Shown here in pieces: positions 52,149 to 60,572 of a DNA stretch of 64,000 nucleotides. Every line of letters begins with the position of its first letter. The first letter of the stretch is position 1. The notes below the pieces were generated by a model. That model did no database searches, was not told the DNA's origin, and saw nothing but the letters and a program-made list of their open reading frames with translations. The DNA is from Thiosymbion sp942492625. Its GTDB lineage: Bacteria > Pseudomonadota > Gammaproteobacteria > Chromatiales > Chromatiaceae. The position numbers and the translations under genes are program-made. The stretch is taken from NCBI GenBank assembly GCA_942492625.1, contig CALOFM010000037.1:1-64000 (forward strand). Reading direction: 5' to 3'.

Positions 52149-53006
52149 CTAGTTGGCAGAAGGCGTAGACGATGATCCGGCCGTCTCGTCCCCCCGATAA
52201 GCCAATAACAGCAAGATGAACCCGGCCAGGATCATGGGCAAGGTCAGGACCTGGCCCATGGTGACCCAGTCGAACGCCAGATAGCCGATGTGGGCGTCCG
52301 GCAGCCGTACGAATTCGACCAGGAAGCGGAAGATTCCGTAGCAAAGCAGAAACACGCCTGACACGGCCATGGTAGGTCTGGGCTTGGACGAAAAGATCCA
52401 GAGGATGGCGAACAAGACGATTCCCTCCAGAGCCGCTTCATAGAGCTGTGACGGGTGGAGTGGCGGGCTCCACTCGGTCCCCGGAGGAAGACCGCGGCAG
52501 TACTCTCCAAGCTTCTCGCAGGGAACGCGCATGCCCCAGGCGACGTCGGTCGGATAGCCCCAAAGCTCGCCATTGATGAAATTGCCGATGCGACCGGCGA
52601 GCAATCCCGGGGGGACGAAGGGGGCGATAAAGTCCGCGACCTGCCAGAGTCCCATTCCATGGCGTCTGCCGAACAGCCAAAACGCCGTCATTACTCCGAT
52701 GAAACCTCCGTGGAAGGACATGCCCCCTTCCCAGATCCTGAAGATACTGAGGGGGTTGTCGAGTATTTGATCGAAGCCATAGAAGAGCATGTAACCAAGG
52801 CGTCCCCCGACGATAGTCCCGATGACGCCATAGAAGACAACGTCGTCCACCATCTGCGCGTTCCAGTGGGATTCGGGGCGGGACGCGCGGTAGCGCCCGA
52901 GTATCCAGACGCCGGCGAAGGCCAGCAGGTACATGAGTCCGTACCAGTGGACCTTGAAGGGTCCCAGGGACAGTGCGACGGGATCGATTTCCGGGTAGCT
53001 CAGCAT
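52149..53006 (-). CDS. lgt: Prolipoprotein diacylglyceryl transferase
   Basis: Inner-membrane enzyme that attaches diacylglycerol to the lipobox cysteine of prolipoproteins. The 285-residue protein has seven helices and all conserved Lgt blocks: YGLMYLLAF, GGRLGYMLFYG, GGMSFHGGFIG with the essential His, AGRIGNFINGELWG with the essential Arg and Asn, and LYEAALEG. The start ATG 53006 opens MLSYPEIDP, as expected. It is transcribed alone here, divergent from the tldD-like pair, with no thyA adjacent. Confidence 0.97.
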   Translation of the reverse strand: MLSYPEIDPVALSLGPFKVHWYGLMYLLAFAGVWILGRYRASRPESHWNAQMVDDVVFYGVIGTIVGGRLGYMLFYGFDQILDNPLSIFRIWEGGMSFHGGFIGVMTAFWLFGRRHGMGLWQVADFIAPFVPPGLLAGRIGNFINGELWGYPTDVAWGMRVPCEKLGEYCRGLPPGTEWSPPLHPSQLYEAALEGIVLFAILWIFSSKPRPTMAVSGVFLLCYGIFRFLVEFVRLPDAHIGYLAFDWVTMGQVLTLPMILAGFILLLLAYRGDETAGSSSTPSAN

Positions 53007-53146
53007 GACCCCATCGTATCACGGCAGTCTCAGTGAACAGCCTGAATATCGCCCGGAGCCCGTGGCTGCGTTTGCAGTAAAATCCGGTTCCCACCTCGGG
53101 CGCTGTCCAACGGCCACTTCCAGGTTCCACGTCAGCATGACAGGAG

Positions 53147-54595
53147 ATGAGCTTGCAGCAACTCGAAGACACCGCAAAACGGGTACGTGATCTCGCGCCC
53201 CCATGTGACTACTGGACCTTGCGTCTGGTGGCGGAGGAAACCGAAGAATTGTCAGTGCGCCAGGGTGTTGCCGAGCCCAGCTGGATCGGCACGCGCCGAG
53301 GGGCGATGATCACCCTCGTGCGAGGCGCCGGATTGGGCTACGCGGCCACGAGCGACCTGAGCGGGTCGGGGCTGCGTACCGCGTTCTCCCGTGCCGCTTA
53401 CTGGGCCGAGCTGCACGGCAGCCTGGGGCTGTTTGATGCCTCCCTGTATCCCAAATCCGATGTCCGCACGGACTACCGAACCGCTGTCGCCGAGCCCTGG
53501 GATGCCCGCTCCACCGCAGACAAGCTCAGCCTGCTTCAAGACGCCTGCACCGCCCTCAAGATCGACGAGCGCATTGTCGACTGGTCGGCCTGGCTCGGAT
53601 ACCGCTGCGTGTCCCAGCTGCTGGTGACCGGCGACGGCGGACGTTCGGCCCAAGTGCTCGAGTATGTGAATCCGGGGCTCGTGGCCGTGGCGCATGCGGG
53701 TGCTCAGACCCAGCAGCGCAGCGGGGGCGGCGTCGACAGCGCGGGACAGGGAGGCTTGGAGCGCATCGCCGGGGTGGGGTTCCCGACCGACGCACCGCGC
53801 GTGGCGCAGGAAGCCATCGCCCTGCTCGACGCCCCGGAGTGTCCCGCCGGCATCAAGGACCTGCTGCTGATGCCTGGCCAGATGGTGCTGCAGATCCACG
53901 AGAGTATCGGCCACCCGTTGGAGCTCGACCGCATTCTGGGCGACGAGCGTAACTACGCCGGCACCAGCTTCGTAACGACGGACATGTTCGGCAGCTACCG
54001 CTATGGCTCCGATCTTCTGAACGTCACCTTCGATCCAACCGTCGGCGGCGAGCTCGCGAGCTACGCCGCCGACGACGAGGGCACGGCCGCCCAGCGGGTC
54101 CACCTGATCCGCGACGGGGTGCTCGAGCGCCCGCTAGGGGGCAGGCTGTCCGAGGTCCGCAGCGGTCTCTCGGGGGTTGCCAGCGCCCGCTCCAGCGGTT
54201 GGGACCGCCCGCCCATCGACCGTATGGCGAACATCAACCTGGAGCCGCGAGAGGACAGCTTGGCAGAGCTGATCGGCCGCGTCGAAAGCGGCGTGCTCAT
54301 GGACACCAACCGCTCCTGGTCCATCGACGACAGCCGCAACAAGTTCCAGTTCGGCTGCGAGCTCGGCCGTCTGATCGAGGAGGGCGAGCTGAAGGGCATG
54401 GTACGCAACCCCGGCTACCGGGGAATCTCCGCGACCTTCTGGCGCAGCCTGGCCGGTGTCGGGAACCGCGACAGCTTCGAGGTCCGGGGCGTGCGCAACT
54501 GCGGCAAGGGCGAGCCGAATCAGGCGGTGTACGTGGGCCATGCCTCGCCCCCCTGCCTGTTTCGGGGCGTGAGCCTATTCGGAGGCGGCGAATGA
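53147..54595 (+). CDS. TldD/PmbA family metalloprotease subunit (TldD-like, catalytic)
   Basis: A 482-residue TldD-type metallopeptidase subunit that with a PmbA-type partner digests unfolded short peptides. The zinc motif is HESIGH (251-256), the HExxxH form found in TldD, with downstream glycine-rich YGSDLLNVTFDPTVGG and NINLEP, and a C-terminal ligand region VGNRDSFEV-RGVRNCGKGEPNQ. The start could be ATG 53147 or TTG 53153; AGGAG directly precedes the ATG, so TTG has better spacing. It diverges from lgt and overlaps the next gene by four bases (ATGA). It is less like E. coli TldD than like the paralogous TldD family. Confidence 0.9.
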   Translation: MSLQQLEDTAKRVRDLAPPCDYWTLRLVAEETEELSVRQGVAEPSWIGTRRGAMITLVRGAGLGYAATSDLSGSGLRTAFSRAAYWAELHGSLGLFDASLYPKSDVRTDYRTAVAEPWDARSTADKLSLLQDACTALKIDERIVDWSAWLGYRCVSQLLVTGDGGRSAQVLEYVNPGLVAVAHAGAQTQQRSGGGVDSAGQGGLERIAGVGFPTDAPRVAQEAIALLDAPECPAGIKDLLLMPGQMVLQIHESIGHPLELDRILGDERNYAGTSFVTTDMFGSYRYGSDLLNVTFDPTVGGELASYAADDEGTAAQRVHLIRDGVLERPLGGRLSEVRSGLSGVASARSSGWDRPPIDRMANINLEPREDSLAELIGRVESGVLMDTNRSWSIDDSRNKFQFGCELGRLIEEGELKGMVRNPGYRGISATFWRSLAGVGNRDSFEVRGVRNCGKGEPNQAVYVGHASPPCLFRGVSLFGGGE

Positions 54596-55911
54596 AGCGG
54601 GAAGCCTTTTTTGATTTAGCCGCAAGGCTAATGCAGCGCTTACAGGCGGGCGAGGTCCTGTTCTGCAACCTGGACGGAGAGGACTCCGATTTCGTCCGTC
54701 TCAACGGCAACAGAATCCGGCAGGCCGGAAATCTGTGCCGACGTGCCCTGGAGCTGAGCTTGATAATGGGCCGCCGCCAGGTCGCCGGGGCCTGCGAGTT
54801 GGCGGGAAACCGGGGGCAGGACGCGGCCCTGGCCAAGGGATTGCTGCAGCGGCTGCGAGATCGGCTACCGCACGTGCCGGAGGATCCCTACCTGAATTAC
54901 TCCACCGAGCCCACCTCCAGCGAACGGATCCTCGGCACAAGCCTGCCGGATGCGGGCCAGGCGGTATCCGAGCTGATCGCCGGAGCAGGGGGCATGGACC
55001 TGGTAGGGATCTGGGCCAGCGGAGATATAATGAGCGGTCTCGCCAGCTCTCTCGGGCATCGTCACTGGCACCGCAGTTCCAGCTTCAACCTGGACTGGAG
55101 CTGTTACCTGGAGAAGGACAAGGCGGTGAAGGCGGGCTACAGCGGCTTCGAGTGGGAGCCCAGCCGCTTGGTGGAAAAGCTCGATGAGGTACGCCGGGGG
55201 CTCGCGGTCATGGCCCGGCCCGCCCGCACCATCCCCCCCGGCCGATACCGCGCCCACCTGGCGCCCGAGGCGGTGCAGGAGCTGACGGACTTGATCTCCT
55301 GGGGCGGGTTCGATCTGAAGAGTCACCGTACAGCCCAGACGCCCCTGATGCGCCTGGCCGAGGGCGAGCGCGTATTGCACCCGGGCATCGCCATCCACGA
55401 GGAGCATTCCCGAGGTCTCGTTCCCGGCTTTACGGCCGATGGCTTCGAGACTCCCGATCGCGTAGACCTGGTCCTGAACGGCGAGTACCGCGATTGCCTG
55501 GTAGACAGCCGCAGCGGCAAAGAGTACGGCGTTGCGGTCAACGCGGGCGCCGGGTACCCCGAGTCCATTGCCCTAGCTGCTGGTGACATCTCGCAGTCCC
55601 GAATGCTAGACCGGTTGGGCACCGGCCTTTACATCGGCAATCTTTGGTATCTCAACTACTCCGACCGCAACGAATGCCGCGTCACCGGCATGACCCGCTT
55701 CGGGACCTTCTGGGTAGAGAACGGCGAGTTGGTCGCCCCGGTCAACGTCATGCGTTTCGACGACTCGATCTACCATCTGCTAGGTGACCGGCTGGAGGGG
55801 CTGACTCGCGAGCGGGAGCTGATCCTTTCGGCGTCCACGTACGAGGGGCGCTCGACTGCTAGTAGTCTCTTGCCCGGGATGCTGGTTTCGGGTATCGAGC
55901 TGGCGCTCTAA
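54592..55911 (+). CDS. TldD/PmbA family protein (PmbA-like, non-catalytic partner)
   Basis: A 439-residue partner of the preceding protein. The ATG overlaps the upstream stop; the longer frame from 54199 overlays the first gene. It has the PmbA-type fold with FLVDSRSG-like CLVDSRSGKEYG, a glycine-rich core GGFDLKSHRTAQTP, and GNLWYLNYSDRNECRVTGMTRFG-type C-terminal strands. It has no HExxxH; only HEEHS appears at about 275, and that is not a zinc motif. The heterodimer assumption follows from the gene pair. In the E. coli TldD/TldE system such pairs process the microcin B17 leader; no microcin gene is here. Confidence 0.88.
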   Translation: MKREAFFDLAARLMQRLQAGEVLFCNLDGEDSDFVRLNGNRIRQAGNLCRRALELSLIMGRRQVAGACELAGNRGQDAALAKGLLQRLRDRLPHVPEDPYLNYSTEPTSSERILGTSLPDAGQAVSELIAGAGGMDLVGIWASGDIMSGLASSLGHRHWHRSSSFNLDWSCYLEKDKAVKAGYSGFEWEPSRLVEKLDEVRRGLAVMARPARTIPPGRYRAHLAPEAVQELTDLISWGGFDLKSHRTAQTPLMRLAEGERVLHPGIAIHEEHSRGLVPGFTADGFETPDRVDLVLNGEYRDCLVDSRSGKEYGVAVNAGAGYPESIALAAGDISQSRMLDRLGTGLYIGNLWYLNYSDRNECRVTGMTRFGTFWVENGELVAPVNVMRFDDSIYHLLGDRLEGLTRERELILSASTYEGRSTASSLLPGMLVSGIELAL

Positions 55912-55945
55912 GGCTGAGCGCGTGGGTCGTTTTGTACCCCGACGT

Positions 55946-56439
55946 CTAGTCTGAGGATCGGAGCGCAACGGGGTTGAAGGAAAAGGGAAGACCTGACACC
56001 GGTCTTGCGGCCAACACCGCCGGGGTCAACACCGCTGGCCCACGGCGCTTGCGCGGTGTATAGAACCCTTTCGGTCCCTCTTCGCGGTAGCGCTTCACCG
56101 CGCGTTTATGGCTGATCTTCCTCACCCCAAAGGCGCGCACAATGTTCGCCTGCTTGGTGTTGCCGTTGAAACAGGACTGGGCGGTGATCATGCGAAAAAA
56201 CGCCACGTCCGCTTCATCGTGAACGAACGCCGGCATGGATCCATTGAAATAGGTCACCCGCCCATCCTGTTTGCTGAACGCCAGCAGCGGGGTGATGTGG
56301 GTGACGCCTTCGGGAAGATCGGCAGTTGGATCTGTGGCATCGGCTCGGAGCCTTCGGCATGGACAAACTTGAACCTCGGCGCACCGGCGTGCGCCGCAAC
56401 TGGTATCTTCGCAAAATCCCATTCTTTGCCAAAGTCCAC
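55946..56439 (-). pseudogene. Frameshifted, truncated transposase-type HTH gene
   Basis: Starts at GTG 56439 as VDFGKEWDFAKIPVAAH and continues to MPQIQLPIFP. Then one base is missing near 56317, and the family sequence resumes in another frame (EGVTHITPLLAFSKQDGRVTYFN, AFFRMITAQSCFNG, KISHKRAVKRYREEGPKGFY, RRGPAVLTPAVLA). After AVLA the similarity ends in an unrelated tail to the stop at 55946. It corresponds to the N-terminal HTH part of a known transposase-type protein and must be inactive. It lies between pmbA and the following pseudogene. Confidence 0.7.
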
Positions 56440-56476
56440 TCGGCAGCAACGCTGTGCTCGACTTGCTTCCTATTGA

Positions 56477-56923
56477 ACTCTCAAGGTTTTCCAGCAGACC
56501 CTTGCTAGAAGAGCGGGCGGCCGAGATCAGGTCCTCTGCATCTACTCCAGCCTGGGCGAGATGGCCGACTTCGCCCCCGAGCTGACCGAGAAGGCCAAGG
56601 CCAAGCTGGACGAGGCGGCCAAGCATGCGGAGTAGGGCGAGAAGGAGATGGCCGCCGAGTCGCTGGAGGAAGTCACGGCCGCGATCTCCGCTACCACCGT
56701 TTACCTCCCTGTGATATCCGTGGCGCATCAGGTGGAGGCGGCCCGCAACGCCCTGGACCAGGATCCCGCGGATGCCGACACCGCCAAGAGCGCTTTCGAC
56801 AACGCCTTGGTGAGCCTGGTGCACGCCACCGTGAACATGCACCTCTTCCCGGAGGAGAAGGCGGTCGGCAAGAAGGCACCGGCGGCACCCAAGGCGGACG
56901 CCCCCAAGGCCGAAGCAAAGTAG
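56477..56923 (+). pseudogene. Truncated YfdX-like gene with internal stop
   Basis: A plus-strand frame reads VLCIYSSLGEMADFAPELTEKAKAKLDEAAKHAE, meets a TAG at 56633, and goes on as GEKEMAAESLEEVTAAISATTVYLPVISVAHQVEAARNALDQ to a stop at 56921. The A/E/K-rich helical repeats resemble secreted YfdX-family proteins, but this assignment is only tentative. The 5' part, including any signal peptide, is missing and is replaced by transposase-derived sequence. The part from ATG 56648 could still be translated as a 91-residue peptide. Confidence 0.5.
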
Positions 56924-57396
56924 TAGTCGGGCCAATCCCTTACCGGGAGGCAAAGCTTCGCGCCGGAGGCACCTTGTCGCGGCGCCTGTTTTCCGTTTGC
57001 GACTCGGGGTGCCCAGCGTCAATGCAGCAGAGTGCCCGGCTCCCTGTCGAGCGGTCACGATGGCACTTGGGCGCTACGCCGCAGCAACAGCAGCCGCCGC
57101 GCCGTGAGCAGGAAGCTCAAGGCAACGAGCTGAAATACGTGGGTAAGGGCCAGCGTGGAGGCTTGGCGCCCCAGCTTCCGTTCAGCAGCGCCGGGGCCGG
57201 GGGGTGATGAGGTCTACCGTTGCGCGAGAAACGAATCTGGCCTGCTGCTCCTGGCGTCAAGCGCCGGCGACGGGAAGTCTCTCAGACTTCGGAACAAGTC
57301 CGGCCCCGACGGAATACCGCCTGGGATCTCATGGGTGATGGTCGAAAGCAGGTAGATTCGCCGTCCAATCAATCCAGTAAGGCTAATTCGGTAAAC
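56924..57396. other. Non-coding stretch before the inverted-repeat element
   Basis: About 470 bases without a supported gene. Plus-strand codon use is poor. On the minus strand, 57100-57200 can encode a hydrophobic peptide (HVFQLVALSFLLTARRLLLL), but it has no start or continuation. It is probably a degraded gene remnant. Confidence 0.35.
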
Positions 57397-57599
57397 GGGG
57401 TAGTCGGTTAGCGCCGCTTAGCCCAAAATGCAGGAATGCCGTTATCAAGAAGTCCAAGACGAGTAGCTCGAAGGCGTCTTTTCTCGCCTGCGCGAGCAGG
57501 CGACTGTTACCGGCCCCATCACTGAGGCCGATGTCACGCACGGTTATCGCTATGGCTAGCACTCTATCCCGTCTCAAGTGGCGCTAACCGACTATCCCC
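57397..57599. mobile_element. MITE-like element with 24-base inverted repeats
   Basis: The left end GGGGTAGTCGGTTAGCGCCGCT (57397) and the right end, read on the minus strand, GGGGATAGTCGGTTAGCGCCACT (57599) match at all but one base plus one gap. They enclose 203 bases with no complete transposase. A 64-residue minus-strand frame fills most of the element, but it ends in the repeat and is of doubtful value. No target duplication is visible. It ends 31 bases before the sulP start. Confidence 0.7.
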
Positions 57600-57630
57600 T
57601 TTCGGGAAAGCAGTAATCGAGACCAAACCA

Positions 57631-59426
57631 GTGAACGGATCCAAGCAACAACCCAACATCGCGAAGCAACTGCTGCCGTTTCTCACCTGGCTCCCCCTGG
57701 TTAGCCGCGACAGCTTCCGTGCCGACTTGATCGCCGGGCTCACCGGCGCCATCGTCGTGCTCCCCCAAGGAGTGGCCTTCGCCACCATCGCCGGCATGCC
57801 GCCTGAGTACGGCCTCTACGCCGGCATGATTCCGGCCATAATCGCCGCCCTGATGGGCTCCTCCAGGCATCTGGTCTCCGGCCCCACCACGGCCGCCTCC
57901 ATCGTGCTCTTCTCCGCCCTGTCGCTGCAGGCCACCCCTGGCACACCCGAGTACGTGGGCCTTGCCCTGACCCTGACCCTGATGGTAGGCATCTTCGAGC
58001 TGGGCCTGGGGCTCGCGCGCATGGGGGCGTTGGTGAACTTCATTTCCCACTCGGTCATAGTCGGCTTCACCGCCGGCGCGGCGGTGCTCATCGCCGCAAA
58101 ACAGTTGAAACACTTCTTCGGCGTCACGATCGATTCCAGCGGGCACCTCCACGATATCCTGCTCAACTTCGGCAGCCACATCGTCGAAATCAACCCCTAT
58201 GTGACCGGCGTGGCCCTCGCCACGCTGCTCAGTGGGGTCGCCATCAAGCGCTGGCTCCCCAAGCTGCCCTATCTGGTCATCTGCATGGTCTTCGGCGGTA
58301 TCGTCGCCTATGTCCTGAACCTGATCTATGGCGAAGGCGTGACCCAGATCGCCCAGGTCGGCGCTCTGCCCTCTCACCTTCCGCCCCTGTCCAGCCCGGA
58401 CTTCAACCTGGACCACATCAAGGCCCTGGCCCCCACGGCCCTGGCAATGACCCTGTTCGCGCTCACCGAGGCGGTGTCCATCGGCCGCTCGCTGGCGTTG
58501 CCCGCGGCGGCTACCGCATCGACGGTAACCAGGAGTTCATCGGCCAGGGCCTCTCCAACATCGCCGGCAGCTTCTTTTCCGGCTACGTGGCCACCGGCTC
58601 CTTCAATCGCTCCGGGCTCAACTACGCGGCCGGTGCCCGTACGCCCCTGGCGGCCGTCTTCGCCGGAACCCTGCTGATGGTCATCGTGTTGCTGGTGGCC
58701 CCCTTAGCCGCTTATCTGCCGAAGGCGGCCATGGCCGCCGTGCTCTTCATGGTCGCCTGGGGGCTGATCGACTTCGTCGAGATGCGCCACATCCTGCATG
58801 CCTCCAAGCGCGAGATCGGTGTGCTGGCGGTGACCCTGTTGAGCGCCCTGTTCCTGGAACTGGAGTTCGCCATCTTCGCCGGCGTCTTGCTATCGCTCGT
58901 GCTCTACCTGGAACGGACCTCCAAACCGACCCTCCTCGAGCGCGTTCCGGACCCGCGCCTGCCCGGACGGCCTCTGGTCACGGATCCGGATCTGCCTGCC
59001 TGCCCCCAGTTTCGCATCGTGCGCATTAACGGCTCCATATTCTTCGGCTCCGTGAGTCATGTGCAGGAGACTTTCGACCGCTTTCGCGCCGAGGACCCGG
59101 AGCGCAAGCACCTGGCCGTCACCGCCCGGGGGATCAACTTCGTGGACCTGCAAGGGGGAGAGGCCCTGGTGGAAGAGGCCAAACGGCGACGGGCCGATGG
59201 CGGTGCAATGTACCTGATGAATGTCAAGCGCGGTCTGTGGGAGGACATGGAGCGCTGCGGCTGTCTCGACGATATTGGCGCGAACCGCGTCTTTCAGGGC
59301 AAGAACGCGGGCATCCGCGCCGTCTATCAAAAGCTGGATAAGTCCCGCTGCGCGGCCTGCGACAAGCGCATCTTTCTCGAATGCCAGCAGGAATTCGGTC
59401 CAGCGCCGAGTCGGCCTATCAAGTGA
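57631..59426 (+). pseudogene. SulP family anion permease with STAS domain, frameshifted
   Basis: SulP transporters carry sulfate, bicarbonate or other anions. GTG 57631 opens a normal N-terminus (LLPFLTWLPLV, GLTGAIVVLPQGVAFATIAGMPPEYGLYA) and about ten helices. Just after EAVSIGRSLAL (58500) the frame shifts; the next frame continues RGGYRIDGNQEFIGQGLSN, then GYVATGSFNRSGLNY and the last helices, followed by a full STAS domain (FRIVRINGSIFFGSVSHVQETF, VTARGINFVDLQGGEALVEEA) and a C-terminal CAACDKRIFLEC. The two parts overlap in place and together make a complete protein of about 600 residues. One missing base, or two extra, at 58501-58502 accounts for it. Confidence 0.85.
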
Positions 59427-59480
59427 CAATGCACACAGCTGCCTCGATTTCCATCCAACCTCATTGATCGGAGAAGTCTG

Positions 59481-59918
59481 ATGAAGTATCGATTCCTACC
59501 CATGCTCACCGCTATCGCACTGTACACGGGCGTCACGTGCGCCGGGACCGGAGCCAATCTGTGGCCAGAGGAGATCATCGATTCCATGGATGGCCGACGC
59601 TTGGTTCTGTTCCTGCCCAACGAGGACATCACCGCCAGCCCCCAATGGTTGCCCGCCGATGGCGCGCCGCCGCCATTGGACATCGCCGGGGCCATGGCGC
59701 AGCTGAAGGAGTGGATGGCCGGCGATCCACGGTATCGGGAGACCGAGATCCACGAGATCAAGCTCACGCCCATTCGCCGGCACGAGAAAGAGAACCGCTG
59801 GTACTTTCTGTTCCAGCTTCGCCACTCCGACGGTGGCAAGCCCAAGGCAATTTATGCCGCCGTGCTGCTCAACGGCAAGGTCGTACCTGTAATCGTTGAG
59901 CCGGCTTCGATCAAGTAA
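59481..59918 (+). CDS. Secreted protein of unknown function
   Basis: A 145-residue exported protein with a signal peptide (MKYRFLPMLTAIALYTGVTCA, cleavage near 21) and ATG 59481 behind GGAGAAGTCTG. The mature sequence is compact and mixed alpha/beta, with AMAQLKEWMAGDPRYRETEIHEIKLTPIRR and RWYFLFQLRHSD, followed by AIYAAVLLNGKVVPVIVEP. It has no cysteine after the signal and no motif I can name. It stands 54 bases after the sulP gene and is probably in the same transcript. Its coding quality is good, so it may still be functional although sulP is broken. Confidence 0.72.
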   Translation: MKYRFLPMLTAIALYTGVTCAGTGANLWPEEIIDSMDGRRLVLFLPNEDITASPQWLPADGAPPPLDIAGAMAQLKEWMAGDPRYRETEIHEIKLTPIRRHEKENRWYFLFQLRHSDGGKPKAIYAAVLLNGKVVPVIVEPASIK

Positions 59919-60518
59919 CGGGATTCCCCGCCGGGGCTCTCCGCTTGCGCTGCGCAAACCAAAGGTGACGCGATGCGTGGGCGCGGTGCGAGTTGCCGGA
60001 CCGCGAGCGGGGTCACCATTTAGCTGACCCTGATCAATGAGACGTTCTTTACTCGTTCGTGGCGGAGCCACGATCTTGTTCCTTGCCGCGAAGCGCGGTG
60101 TTCAAGCCCAATGCGCACCGTCGGTTTTCATTTCGACGGTGACGGAGTCGTTACCGATCCGCACCAGTCACCCTTGTGGATCAAGGCGCTGGAGCTTCCC
60201 CTGCTGGGGGAGATATCCGGCTCCTGGCTCGTTGGAGCCCCAGAAATTCCTCAGTGCCCTGCCATGGCCACGTGGTGCGAATCGCTTTACATCGAAGCCG
60301 CCCGGGAAAGGTCATGGGGGTCAAAAGGTCATGGCGGTCAGGTCTTCCCTTTTTCCTTTCTTGGGTCAAACTGAGTCGCCTCACAAATCCCTTCCTCCCG
60401 CGCCAACTCCTTGATCGTCTCGTTGCTCGCAGGAAGCATCTTCTTCAAAATCGCTTCCTTCCTCTCGTTCGGAAAACGGGGTCTTGTAATTTGCACGGGA
60501 TTATCCAAGCGTCATCAC
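59919..60518. other. Degenerate region between the secreted protein and the IS4-type element
   Basis: About 600 bases without an intact gene. GGTCAGGTCTTCCCTTTTTCC near 60336 is almost the reverse complement of the stretch at 55979-56000 next to the transposase pseudogene, so both look like remains of the same repeat family. Frame-broken protein fragments run from 60036 to 60414 on the plus strand. Confidence 0.45.
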
Positions 60519-60572
60519 ATGGCAAGACCTTTGCGCTTCGAGTTTGCGGATAGCTTGAACTACCTGACCTCC
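60519..60572 (+). pseudogene. N-terminal remnant of a REP-associated tyrosine transposase
   Basis: ATG 60519 encodes MARPLRFEFADSLNYLTS, the characteristic opening of REP-associated Y1 transposases (RAYT), which normally continues with RG and then the catalytic HUH and Tyr motifs. Here it breaks off exactly where the IS4-type element begins, so the gene was interrupted. Confidence 0.65.

Noticed and set aside
57383..57577. A 64-residue minus-strand peptide in the inverted-repeat element
   Set aside because: It begins just inside one repeat and ends outside the other, with no ribosome-binding site or known relatives; treated as part of the element.
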